NCBI RefSeq assembly: GCF_011067135.1
Contig: NZ_JAAMOW010000001.1
Span: 434,001 to 498,000, forward strand
Reading direction: 5' to 3'
Source of the DNA: Solimonas terrae
GTDB lineage: Bacteria; Pseudomonadota; Gammaproteobacteria; Nevskiales; Nevskiaceae
DNA: 64,000 nt
The translations under genes and the position numbers were made by a program. The notes under the pieces were generated by a model. That model made no database searches and had not been told where the DNA came from. It saw nothing but the letters and a program-made list of their open reading frames with translations. The stretch's first letter is position 1; each line of letters starts with the position of its first letter. Of this stretch, positions 18,175-30,278 are shown one piece after another.

Positions 18175-18777
18175 CTACACGCCGGTTTGTTTTTTGCGGT
18201 CCTTCAGCAGGAATCTGACCACAAACAGCCCAACAAGCAAACTGGCGGCGATGCCGATCTCGTTCGACCAGTGCCGGATCAGCTGGGCCACCGAGTCGCC
18301 GAAATGGAAACCGACCGCGACCAGCACGCTGCACCACAGCGTCGCGCCGAGCAAGGTGATCGCCGCAAACGCCGGCACGCGCATGCCGAACACGCCGGGC
18401 GGCAGCGAAATCAGGTGGCGGATCACCGGGATGAAGCGGCCGAGAAAGGTCGCCCAGTGCGCATTGCGCAGGAACAGCTGCTCGGCCTCGTGATACTTGC
18501 GCTCGTCGATCAGCAGGTACTTGCCGTAGCGCAACAGGAACGCACGCCCGACGTAACGGGCGAACAGATAATTCACGCTCGCCCCGAGCAGTGAGCCGCA
18601 GCCGCCAACCAGCGCCGCCAGCACCGGATCGAGCGAACGCTGCGCCGCGAGATAGCCTGCCGGAATCATCACCAGTTCGGACGGGATCGGCACCAGACTC
18701 GACTCCAGCGCCATCAGGAAAAAGATTTCCGGATAGCCGAGATGCGCGACGTATTGTTCGACCCAGGCGACGATCAT
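18175..18777 (-). CDS. DedA/YqaA-family membrane protein
   Basis: A 200-residue inner-membrane protein of the DedA (SNARE-associated/VTT) family. FFLMALESSLVPIPSELVM is the conserved re-entrant segment with an acidic residue, followed by GSLLGASVNYLFARYVGR and FLGRFIPVIRHLISLPPGV, the F-x-R-x-x-P-x-x-R block. DedA proteins are linked to undecaprenyl-phosphate or lipid flipping and membrane energetics. I chose the ATG at 18777, preceded by an AGGG; upstream codons would run through an inverted-repeat element. It sits between pcm and nlpD. Confidence 0.87.
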   Translation of the reverse strand: MIVAWVEQYVAHLGYPEIFFLMALESSLVPIPSELVMIPAGYLAAQRSLDPVLAALVGGCGSLLGASVNYLFARYVGRAFLLRYGKYLLIDERKYHEAEQLFLRNAHWATFLGRFIPVIRHLISLPPGVFGMRVPAFAAITLLGATLWCSVLVAVGFHFGDSVAQLIRHWSNEIGIAASLLVGLFVVRFLLKDRKKQTGV

Positions 18778-18789
18778 GCGGATCCAGCC

Positions 18790-18938
18790 CTCAGAGCTTG
18801 TGAAGAAATCGTGGCGAGCGATGACGGTTTGTGCGCCGCCGGAGCGGAACAAGCGCAGCGTCCTCGCGTCCGTGAGGATGGCGAGTACTGCCGGCGCGCA
18901 CAATGCCGAGCGCAGTGGATCTATTCACGAGCTCTCAG
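18790..18938. repeat. 149-bp inverted-repeat element between pcm and dedA (MITE-like)
   Basis: The ends are near-perfect inverted repeats: CTCAGAGCTTGTGAA at 18790-18804 and TTCACGAGCTCTCAG at 18924-18938, matching at 13 of 15 positions. The right end covers the pcm stop codon and the left end stops 13 bp before the dedA ATG, so the element fills the whole gap. No protein is encoded. It could be a miniature transposable element or a structured operon spacer. Confidence 0.55.
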
Positions 18939-19600
18939 ACCTTGCCGGCCAGCAGCGGCACGAAGCTGACCCAGCCGAGATCCTGCTCGCGCACCGACGA
19001 ACCGCGTCGTTCGACCAGCTTCAGCGACTGGCGTCCGGGCGGACCGACCGGGATCACCAGGCGCCCGCCGGGGCCGAGCTGTTCGATCAGCGCCGGCGGC
19101 ACACTCTCGGCACCGGCGGTGACCAGAATGCCCTGATACGGCGCATACGGCAGCCAGCCTTTCATGCCGTCGGCGTAGCCGAAGTGCACGTTGCGATACC
19201 CCAGCGCCGACAGGCGCGTGCGCGCCAGTTCCGACAACGGCTTGATGCGTTCGACCGTGAACACGGTGCCGACCAGTTCGGCGAGCACTGCGGTCTGGTA
19301 GCCGCTGCCGGTGCCGACTTCGAGCACGCGCTCGAGCTTGCGGCCCTGGGTCAGGGCCTGGGTCATGAAGGCAACCACCACCGGCTGGGAGATCGTCTGC
19401 GCGTGACCGATCGGCAGGGCATTGTTCTCGTAGGCGCGGTTCTTCAGCGCATCGTCGACGAATTGATCGCGCGGCACCTTGGTGATCGCGGCCAGCACGG
19501 CCGCGTCGCTGACGCCGGCCTTGCGGATTTCCTCGAACAGACGCGCACGCGCGGCGCTGATCGAGTTCGGCGTCTGCCGCGTGCTGCCGCGCGAGATCAC
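18935..19600 (-). CDS. pcm: Protein-L-isoaspartate O-methyltransferase
   Basis: Pcm methylates L-isoaspartyl residues in damaged proteins using S-adenosylmethionine. The 221-residue protein has GHAQTISQP (about 65-73), the SAM motif VLEVGTGSGYQTA (92-104), and VTAGAESVPPALIEQLGPGG. I set the start at the GTG at 19600, which overlaps the surE stop as GTGA; upstream codons in this frame are antisense-like shadow of surE. Surrounding order surE-pcm-dedA-nlpD is conserved and links it to stationary-phase repair. Confidence 0.93.
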   Translation of the reverse strand: MISRGSTRQTPNSISAARARLFEEIRKAGVSDAAVLAAITKVPRDQFVDDALKNRAYENNALPIGHAQTISQPVVVAFMTQALTQGRKLERVLEVGTGSGYQTAVLAELVGTVFTVERIKPLSELARTRLSALGYRNVHFGYADGMKGWLPYAPYQGILVTAGAESVPPALIEQLGPGGRLVIPVGPPGRQSLKLVERRGSSVREQDLGWVSFVPLLAGKV

Positions 19601-20343
19601 AGTTGCGTCGCCCACTGCGACAGGTGTTCCAGCATGTTGTGGCGGGTCAGGTCGACGAGCAGCGGCGTGATCGACACCTTGCCGGCGGCGACCGCGTGGA
19701 AATCGGTTCCGGGCCCGCAGTCGGCTTCCGCACCGGCGGCGCCGATCCAGTAGATCGTGCGGCCGCGCGGGTCGGTGGTCTTCATCGCCGCCTCGGCGCG
19801 ATGGCGGTTGCCGGCGCGCGTCACGGCGAAGCCCTGCAATTCTTCCCAGGGCAGGTCCGGCACGTTGACGTTGAGGATGGTGTCGCCGGGAATCGGCTGC
19901 TGCTGGATCCGTTCCAGCAGATGCAGCGTCACGCGCGCCGCGGTTTCGTAGTGCTGCGGCTGGATCGACACCGTCGAGACCGCGATCGCGGCGTAACCGA
20001 GATGCCGACCTTCCATCGCCGCCGCGACCGTGCCGGAATACAGGGTGTCGTCGCCCAGATTGGCGCCGGCATTGATGCCGGAGACGACGATGTCCGGCTT
20101 CAGGTCGATCAGGCCGGTCAGCGCCAGATGTACGCAATCGGTTGGCGTGCCGTCGACGCACAGGCTGCCGTCGTCATGCCGCTGCACGCGCACGGGATTC
20201 ATGATGGTCAGCGAATTGCTGGCACCGCTGCGATTGCGGTCCGGGGCCACCACCACCAGCTCATGGCGGCTGCGCAGCTGGTCGCGCAGGCAGCGCAAAC
20301 CCGGCGCCTGGCAACCGTCGTCGTTCGAAAGCAGGATTTTCAT
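19597..20343 (-). CDS. surE: 5'/3'-nucleotidase SurE
   Basis: SurE is a metal-dependent phosphatase acting on nucleoside monophosphates and short polyphosphate. The 248-residue protein starts MKILLSNDDGCQAPG, with the D-D metal pair at residues 8-9, then NSLTI, and IVVSGINAGANLGDDTLYSGTV, the signature block. It is the first gene of surE-pcm-dedA-nlpD and is divergent from the Smr gene. Confidence 0.95.
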   Translation of the reverse strand: MKILLSNDDGCQAPGLRCLRDQLRSRHELVVVAPDRNRSGASNSLTIMNPVRVQRHDDGSLCVDGTPTDCVHLALTGLIDLKPDIVVSGINAGANLGDDTLYSGTVAAAMEGRHLGYAAIAVSTVSIQPQHYETAARVTLHLLERIQQQPIPGDTILNVNVPDLPWEELQGFAVTRAGNRHRAEAAMKTTDPRGRTIYWIGAAGAEADCGPGTDFHAVAAGKVSITPLLVDLTRHNMLEHLSQWATQL

Positions 20344-20418
20344 GAGGGCAAAACGGAAAGTTCCGCAAGTTTACCGGATATGATTCGGCGGACCACGGAA
20401 TCGAGCTGCGAATCCGCC

Positions 20419-20967
20419 GTGAGCGACGACCAGTCCAGCAAGGCACCCGACGACGACACGGACCTGTTCCGCCTCGCCATGCTCGGCGTGCGCCCGCACC
20501 GGCCGACCGCACGCGCGCTGGCCGACAAGCCGGAACCCGCGCCGATCCCGCGCCAGCGGCTACAGGACGAGCTTGAGGTGCTGCGCGAACTGCTCGCCGA
20601 TACCGAGCCGGACGAGATCGAAAGCGGCGACACCCTGCTCTATCGCAGCGCCGGCGTGCAGGACGCCGTGCTGCGCCGCCTTCGGCGCGGCCATTACCGC
20701 ATCGAAAGCGAGCTTGACCTGCACGGCCACAACCGCGATCGCGCCAGACTGGCGGTCGTGCAGTTTCTCGCGCGCTGTCACGAACGCGACCTGCGCTGCG
20801 TGCGCATCATCCACGGCAAGGGCAATGGCTCGCCGAACAGCGGCCCGGTACTCAAGGCCCTGCTCGGCAGCTGGCTGCGCCGACGCAAGGATGTCATCGC
20901 CTATTGCTCGGCGCGGGTCGTCGACGGCGGCACCGGCGCCATCTACGTGCTGTTGCGGGCCCGCTGA
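20419..20967 (+). CDS. Smr-domain protein (SmrA/SmrB-type nuclease)
   Basis: A 182-residue protein with a C-terminal Smr domain. It has the signature LDLHGHN at about 99-105 and IIHGKGNGS at about 131-138, plus an N-terminal DLFRLAM block as in the SmrA/YfcN (SmrB) group. SmrB cleaves mRNA at collided ribosomes; whether this is SmrA or SmrB cannot be decided. I chose the GTG at 20419 because the family starts with a short acidic stretch before DLFR; an ATG at 20380 is the alternative. Confidence 0.83.
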   Translation: MSDDQSSKAPDDDTDLFRLAMLGVRPHRPTARALADKPEPAPIPRQRLQDELEVLRELLADTEPDEIESGDTLLYRSAGVQDAVLRRLRRGHYRIESELDLHGHNRDRARLAVVQFLARCHERDLRCVRIIHGKGNGSPNSGPVLKALLGSWLRRRKDVIAYCSARVVDGGTGAIYVLLRAR

Positions 20968-21059
20968 GAGCAACGGCAGACCGCGGCGTTCGGGGATCGA
21001 AACGCCCGGGCTTCAGTGCCTGCCCTGGATCGTCGCCGAGATCCGCGGTTCGGACGCGT

Positions 21060-21692
21060 TCACGGCAGCGGGCCGCTGTCCGGCTTGCGTCCCGTCAGTT
21101 CGAATTCGAGCTGCGCGAGCAGCTGCCGGAACCGATGCGCGCCGGCCAGGCGTGCGATCTGCAGGCCGCCCTGCAGCGCGGCGCCGACCACGACGGCCTT
21201 GTCGTAGGCATCGCCCTCGAAGCGCAGCGAACCCTCGCGCCTGCCTTCCTCCAGCGTCAGCACCAGCCAGGCATAGGTCTCGCGCATCAGCATCCGCGCC
21301 TCGATGCGCATTTCGTCGCAGAGCACGCCGAAATCCGCCCCGAACACGCCTCCCGGACACAAACGCCCATCCTCGGTTTCAAGATGCGTCAGGTAGGTAC
21401 TGAAGTAGGCCTGCAATCGCGCCCAGGCGGCGGTTTCGAATTCGAGCTTGCGCACCCACTTCTGGAAGCTGTCGCGGTAGCGGCGCACGAGCGCGACGCC
21501 GAGATCGTCCTTGGCCGGAAAGTGGTAGTGGATCGCCGCCGTGCGCAGGCCCAGCTGGCTGGCGATGTGCTGATAGCTGAAGCCATTGAACCCGCGCTGC
21601 TGCAACAGTGTTTCGGCACAGGCCAGGATCGCCTCGCGGGTATCGGGTCGTCCGCACGGCCGACGTCGCGGCTTTTGATCTGCGTCTGCCAT
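21060..21692 (-). CDS. TetR-family transcriptional regulator
   Basis: A 210-residue regulator. The N-terminal helix-turn-helix (about 18-62) reads TREAILACAETLLQQRGF, then YQHIASQLGLRTAAIHYHF. The C-terminal ligand domain is helical and has the LCPGGVFGADF block seen in TetR proteins related to AcrR/YcdC-like regulators. It starts at the ATG at 21692 (MADADQKPRRR). It sits between the Smr gene (convergent) and ispF, with no obvious target operon beside it. Ligand and targets are unknown. Confidence 0.87.
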   Translation of the reverse strand: MADADQKPRRRPCGRPDTREAILACAETLLQQRGFNGFSYQHIASQLGLRTAAIHYHFPAKDDLGVALVRRYRDSFQKWVRKLEFETAAWARLQAYFSTYLTHLETEDGRLCPGGVFGADFGVLCDEMRIEARMLMRETYAWLVLTLEEGRREGSLRFEGDAYDKAVVVGAALQGGLQIARLAGAHRFRQLLAQLEFELTGRKPDSGPLP

Positions 21693-21733
21693 GGCGCAGT
21701 CTAGGTCGGCCGGCGGAAACGCCGCAAACCCGC

Positions 21734-22237
21734 TCAGCGCGCTTCGAGAAGAACCACGGCGTGCGCGGCGAGGCCCTGCTTTTCGCCGATGGCATCCATG
21801 CCTTCGTTGGTTGTCGCCTTGACGTTCACGCAATCGAGCGCGACGTCCAGTCCCTGCGCCAGCTGCTCGCACATCGCCGCGGTATGCGCCGAGACCCGCG
21901 GTGCCTGCGCGATCAGGCTGAGATCGGCGTTGACGACGCGATAGCCGGCCAGGTTCACGCGGCGCATGACTTCGGCGAGCAGGCGGCGGCTGTCGATGCC
22001 CCTGTACTGCGGATCATGGTCCGGAAACAGCTTGCCGATATCGCCCGCGGCGATCGCGCCGAGCAGCGCATCGCAGAGCGCGTGTATCAGCGCGTCGCCG
22101 TCCGAATGCGCGACGATGCGATAGGCGCAGGGAATGAACACGCCGCCGAGCTGGACGCCGTCGCCGGCTTCCAGGCGATGTGTATCGAAGCCATGACCGA
22201 TGCGCAGCCCTCGTGCCTGGCCCGTCGGTGGATTCAT
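21734..22237 (-). CDS. ispF: 2-C-methyl-D-erythritol 2,4-cyclodiphosphate synthase
   Basis: IspF makes the cyclic diphosphate in the MEP isoprenoid pathway. The 167-residue protein has GHGFDTHRL with metal ligands D18 and H20, AHSDGDALIHALCDALLGA, FPDHDPQYRG and KATTNEGMDAIG. The ATG overlaps the ispD stop (ATGA), so the two are translationally coupled; in some bacteria they are fused. dxr of the same pathway is in this window at 44191-45360. Confidence 0.95.
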   Translation of the reverse strand: MNPPTGQARGLRIGHGFDTHRLEAGDGVQLGGVFIPCAYRIVAHSDGDALIHALCDALLGAIAAGDIGKLFPDHDPQYRGIDSRRLLAEVMRRVNLAGYRVVNADLSLIAQAPRVSAHTAAMCEQLAQGLDVALDCVNVKATTNEGMDAIGEKQGLAAHAVVLLEAR

Positions 22238-22947
22238 GCCTGTCGCTCCTGCTGCTGCAGCCAGAACTGCGCGAGCTGCAGATCTTCCGGATAGGTGACC
22301 TTGATGTTGGCCTCGCTGCCGCGCACCAGGCGCGGCCGGTAACCGCGCCGTTCCATCGCACTGGCTTCGTCGGTGGCCTCGACGCCGCCGTCGCGGCAGT
22401 CCTGCAGCGCCTGCATGAGCAGGCTCATACGGAACAGCTGCGGCGTCTGCGCGCGCCAGAACGCGCTGCGATCGACGGTCTCGGCGATGCGGCTCTGGCG
22501 GGCTCGCTTGAGCGTGTCGTTGACCGGCAGCGCGAGAATGCCGCCATGCTCGTCATCGGCCTCCTCGCAGAGCCGGTCGATGTCGGCAGCCTGCACGCAG
22601 GGTCGCGCCGCGTCATGCACCAGCACATGGACGTCGCGAAAGGCGCGGGTGCGCGCCGCCACCACTTCGAGTCCGGCGAGTACCGACTCGGCGCGCGCGG
22701 CACCGCCGATCGTCGTGACGATGCGCGGATGGCGCGCGATCGGCAGCTGCGCAAAGCCGCTGTCGCTGCGCGCCAGCACCAGCACCACGCCGTCGATCCA
22801 TTCGGCTTCGAGAAACGGCGCCAGCGACCACTCGATCAGGGCACGCCCGTGCAGCGGCAGATACTGTTTCGGCCGGCCGCTGGCCATGCGCGTGCCACCG
22901 CCGGCGGCCGGAATCACGGCCCAGTAACGCGCTGCAGGTGCGGACAC
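22234..22947 (-). CDS. ispD: 2-C-methyl-D-erythritol 4-phosphate cytidylyltransferase
   Basis: IspD couples CTP and MEP. The 237-residue protein shows AVIPAAGGGTRMASGRPKQY (nucleotide-binding loop), VHDAARPCVQAADI and LPVNDTLKRA, then RAQTPQLFRM. I start it at the GTG at 22947, 14 bp after the ftsB stop, which gives the normal length; no other start lies close before the nucleotide loop. It is the third gene in eno-ftsB-ispD-ispF. Confidence 0.93.
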   Translation of the reverse strand: MSAPAARYWAVIPAAGGGTRMASGRPKQYLPLHGRALIEWSLAPFLEAEWIDGVVLVLARSDSGFAQLPIARHPRIVTTIGGAARAESVLAGLEVVAARTRAFRDVHVLVHDAARPCVQAADIDRLCEEADDEHGGILALPVNDTLKRARQSRIAETVDRSAFWRAQTPQLFRMSLLMQALQDCRDGGVEATDEASAMERRGYRPRLVRGSEANIKVTYPEDLQLAQFWLQQQERQA

Positions 22948-22961
22948 GTACGCGCGCGGCT

Positions 22962-23240
22962 TCAGCGCTGGACGACCAGATAGAAGGTCTCGCCTTCCTT
23001 GATCATGCCCATGGTCGTGCGCGCGCGGCCCTCGATCGCGACGACGCCGGAGTTCAGATCCTGGACTTCGGCGTCGAGCGTCGCATTGCGTGCGCGCAGC
23101 CGATCGTTCTCGGCGGCCTGTTCGGCGACTTCGCCTTTCAGGCGATGCGTGTGCGCGATGCCACCCTTGGCGACCCACAGCCGCCACTGCAAACCGAGCA
23201 GCATCGCGGCGAGGACGACAAGAATGACGCGTTTGGCCAT
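22962..23240 (-). CDS. ftsB: Cell division protein FtsB
   Basis: FtsB is a small bitopic inner-membrane protein of the FtsQLB division complex. The 92-residue product has one N-terminal membrane helix (VILVVLAAMLLGLQWRLWV), a periplasmic coiled coil (VAEQAAENDRLRARNATL) and the conserved C-terminal E-GRART-MGMIKEGE-FY block. The ATG is at 23240, 31 bp downstream of eno, the usual gammaproteobacterial order. Confidence 0.93.
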   Translation of the reverse strand: MAKRVILVVLAAMLLGLQWRLWVAKGGIAHTHRLKGEVAEQAAENDRLRARNATLDAEVQDLNSGVVAIEGRARTTMGMIKEGETFYLVVQR

Positions 23241-23271
23241 GTCGCAGTCTAGCGCCAGTCGAGCCGTTTGT

Positions 23272-25724
<2,453 letters not shown>

Positions 25725-25779
25725 CGCGCATGACGATGCTGTGGCGCCGCACGGCGCCGAAGCCGTGCGTGGCAGCACG

Positions 25780-25807
25780 AAAAAGGCCGGCTTGCGCCGG
25801 CCTTTTT
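25780..25807. terminator. Bidirectional terminator between kdsA and pyrG
   Basis: A perfect 12-bp stem AAAAAGGCCGGC / GCCGGCCTTTTT with loop TTGC lies between two convergent stop codons. It can end transcription of both genes. Confidence 0.9.
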
Positions 25808-25833
25808 CATGTTTGCCCAGCCAGGTCGGCACG

Positions 25834-27555
<1,722 letters not shown>

Positions 27556-27599
27556 TTAGTGGATTTTACGCCGACGGCCGCGCGCACTCAAAGTGGGCA

Positions 27600-28892
27600 T
27601 CAGCCCGTTTTGCCGGAAAAGCCCGTGCTGCCTGCGCCGGCGAGCGTCGTCTGCCATTCCGGATCAAGACCCAGTTCCACTGCTTTTGCGCTGCGCCAGT
27701 AGCCGGCGATCGCCAGCAACTCGTCGCCGGCAAGCAGCAAGGGCATGCGGACGCGCACCCAGGGCGGGATTCCGGCCTCCTGACAGAGCTGCTTGAGACT
27801 GCGGCTGTGGCGGCCGGCGGCCGGCTTCAGGCGCTCGCCGCCACGCGCAAAGCCGACCTGCAGCGGCAGTGGCGACGGCCTCGACAGCCGCAACTCGCCG
27901 AGCCCGGCCGGCAGCGTCAAGGCCCGGCGCCGCGCCGGCCACGCGAGAACCTGATCGGGGACAGGCGGCAGATGCGGCAGAAAGTGCAGAACGTCGCGAA
28001 AACGACGGACCTCGCCGCTTTCGTGGCGCAGCAGCGGCTGTGCGTCGCCGCGCGCACGGAGAATTTCCTCGTCGAGTCGTGCCAGCCGCGCCTCGGCCGG
28101 CGCCGGCCAACCCATCGCAACCCAGGCGTGGTACAGGGCGTTGCGACGACGCACGCGATCCAGCGCAAGCAGACCCGCGACCGACCAGCCGTCGCCAACA
28201 CGCAGGGCAAGCAGATCCTGACTGGCCAGCGCAGCGACGAGCGCTTCGGCATCGGCGGCGCGCTGCGCCAGGCGCGCCAGACTCGCGGCGGCCTGCGGCC
28301 AGTGCGCCCCAAGCCTGGGCATCAGCTCCGTACGCAGGTACGAGCGCGCATAGCGCGCGTCCTGATTGTGCGGATCGTCGATCCATTGCAGGCCGCGCCG
28401 TTCGGCGAAACGATGCAGTTCCGCACGCGGCTGATCGAGCAGCGGCCGCCACAGCCGCCCGGCCCCGAACGCGGCAAGCACCGGCATCGCCGCCAATCCT
28501 GCAATGCCGGTGCCGCGCAGCGCGCGCAGCAGGACGGTTTCGGCCTGATCGTCGCGGTGATGCGCCGTCGCCAGCAGATCGCCGGCCTTCAGCATGGCCG
28601 CGAACGCGGCATAGCGCGCCTCGCGCGCCGCCGCCTCCGGCCCGCCGCCGTGTCGCGGATCGACCCGGACCCGGCGCACGCTGAGCGGCACGTCCAGCGC
28701 CCGGCACTGGCCGCGGACCTGCCGCGCCCAGCCGTCCGCCGCTGCCTGCAAACCATGATGGACATGCACTGCCCGCAGATTCGGCACGCCGCTTTCGTGA
28801 AGCAGATGCAGCAGGGCCGTCGAATCGAGCCCGCCGCTGAGCGCCACCCAGACCCGCGCGCGCGGCGCAAGCGGTGGCAAAACGATCTTCAT
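27600..28892 (-). CDS. tilS: tRNA(Ile)-lysidine synthetase
   Basis: TilS attaches lysine to C34 of the minor tRNA-Ile so that it reads AUA. The 430-residue protein has the PP-loop ATP motif SGGLDST (19-25), HVHHGLQ and HHRDDQAETVLLRALRG, then the C-terminal substrate domains ending in PPWVRVRMPLLLAGDELLAIAG. It lies between accA and pyrG, the normal order, with an inverted-repeat element upstream. Confidence 0.92.
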   Translation of the reverse strand: MKIVLPPLAPRARVWVALSGGLDSTALLHLLHESGVPNLRAVHVHHGLQAAADGWARQVRGQCRALDVPLSVRRVRVDPRHGGGPEAAAREARYAAFAAMLKAGDLLATAHHRDDQAETVLLRALRGTGIAGLAAMPVLAAFGAGRLWRPLLDQPRAELHRFAERRGLQWIDDPHNQDARYARSYLRTELMPRLGAHWPQAAASLARLAQRAADAEALVAALASQDLLALRVGDGWSVAGLLALDRVRRRNALYHAWVAMGWPAPAEARLARLDEEILRARGDAQPLLRHESGEVRRFRDVLHFLPHLPPVPDQVLAWPARRRALTLPAGLGELRLSRPSPLPLQVGFARGGERLKPAAGRHSRSLKQLCQEAGIPPWVRVRMPLLLAGDELLAIAGYWRSAKAVELGLDPEWQTTLAGAGSTGFSGKTG

Positions 28893-28948
28893 GGCTTGGC
28901 TCTGGGCCAGCGCAGCAATGCCGCCGCAGGCGGCGAGCGAAGCGTGCC

Positions 28949-29071
28949 GATGATGTGAACGGGGCGTCGCGAGCAGGGCCGAGGTCGCGCTGGCCGCGCG
29001 CAGCTGTGCTGAAGCACAGCGAGCACGGCCGGCGCGAGATCGACCCGCACAGCAGCCCCGTTCACATCATC
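28949..29071. repeat. 123-bp element with perfect 17-bp inverted repeats between accA and tilS
   Basis: GATGATGTGAACGGGGC at 28949-28965 is exactly complementary to GCCCCGTTCACATCATC at 29055-29071. The inside holds a further hairpin, GCTGTGCT with AGCACAGC. The right arm overlaps the accA stop codon. No open frame or terminator-type T tract is present. It resembles a miniature inverted-repeat element or a stabilising operon hairpin. Confidence 0.6.
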
Positions 29072-30032
29072 AGTGGAGGGTGTCGTAGGAACCGTATGCC
29101 ATCAGCCGCTGGTAGCGAGCCGCCATCAGCTTGGTCATCGGGGTGTGGCGCAGACGTTCGAGATTGGCGGTCAGCTTCTGTCGCACGGTTGCCATCGTCG
29201 CGGCCATGTCGCGGTGCGCACCGCCGAGCGGCTCCGGCACGATTTCGTCGACCAGCTTGTGTTCGTAGAGGTCGGTCGCGGTGATGCGCATCGCCTCGGC
29301 TGCTTCCGGCGCCCGCGCCGCGTCCTTGAACAGGATCGATGCGCAGCCTTCCGGCGAGATCACCGAGTAGATGCTGTACTGGAGCATCATGATGTGATCG
29401 GCGACGCCGATCGCCAGTGCGCCACCCGAACCGCCCTCGCCGATCACCGTCGCCAGCACCGGCGTGCGCAGCTTCGACAGCTCGAACAGATTGCGTGCGA
29501 TCGCTTCGGATTGATTGCGTTCCTCGGCGTCGATGCCCGGATACGCGCCCGGCGTATCGATGAAGGTCAGCACCGGCAGATTGAATTTCTCGGCGAGCTT
29601 CATCAGGCGCAGCGCCTTGCGGTAGCCCTCGGGCTTGGGCATGCCGAAGTTGCGGTAGACCCGCTCCTTGGCATCGCGACCTTTCTGCTGGCCGATGACG
29701 ACGACGGCGCGACCTTCGAGGCGGGCCACGCCGCCGACGATGCTCGGATCATCGGAAAAGTGGCGGTCGCCGTGCAGCTCGTCCCACTCGGTGAACAGGG
29801 TCTTCACGTAGTCCAGCGCGTACGGCCGCTGCGGGTGACGCGCGACCTGCGCGACCTGCCAGGGCGTGAGCTTGGCGAAGACCTGCTCGGTCAACTGCCG
29901 GCTCTTGCCTTCGAGGCGCGAAATCTCTTCGGTCAGGTTGACGCCGCTGCCGGTGGTGGCAAAGCGCAACTCCTCGATCTTCTGCTGGAGTTCGGCGATC
30001 GGCTGTTCGAAATCGAGATAGTTCAGGTTCAT
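29070..30032 (-). CDS. accA: Acetyl-CoA carboxylase carboxyltransferase, alpha subunit
   Basis: AccA, with AccD, transfers carboxybiotin CO2 to acetyl-CoA to make malonyl-CoA. The 320-residue protein (E. coli 319) starts [12 protein letters not shown] and has [47 protein letters not shown] and [15 protein letters not shown]. The start is the ATG at 30032. It follows dnaE by a gap that holds the GluR0-like channel gene; dnaE and accA are normally adjacent. Confidence 0.95.
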   Translation of the reverse strand: MNLNYLDFEQPIAELQQKIEELRFATTGSGVNLTEEISRLEGKSRQLTEQVFAKLTPWQVAQVARHPQRPYALDYVKTLFTEWDELHGDRHFSDDPSIVGGVARLEGRAVVVIGQQKGRDAKERVYRNFGMPKPEGYRKALRLMKLAEKFNLPVLTFIDTPGAYPGIDAEERNQSEAIARNLFELSKLRTPVLATVIGEGGSGGALAIGVADHIMMLQYSIYSVISPEGCASILFKDAARAPEAAEAMRITATDLYEHKLVDEIVPEPLGGAHRDMAATMATVRQKLTANLERLRHTPMTKLMAARYQRLMAYGSYDTLH

Positions 30033-30129
30033 TGGTTGGTCGTTCGTTTGCAGCGGGGGGTCGCGGCGGCCTGTTGCCAACTTTAGCGCAAATCGGCCGC
30101 GCGCCGTCCGGGCCGTCGCGTACCAGCGG

Positions 30130-30250
30130 GAATTCGGGCCCCCGTCATGGCGAACCGCGCAGAGGTGGCGCCATCCGGCAGCGTGGCCGGATCAGGCAGC
30201 GTGTCGCAATCGCCTCGTCGGCCTTTGCCCGCCTCGCAATGACAAGTTCC
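30130..30250. repeat. Dispersed intergenic repeat-like segment upstream of accA
   Basis: GTCATGGCGAACCGCGCAGA and CGCCTCGCAATGACA, read with CAATCGCCTCGTCGGCC, resemble the interspersed proteobacterial repeat whose translation gives peptides like ARFAMTG. The 246-bp gap it lies in (30033-30278) has no gene. Only one copy is in the window, so this rests on pattern memory. Confidence 0.35.
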
Positions 30251-30278
30251 AGAGCGAGACGCCGCCGTCCGGGCCGGT

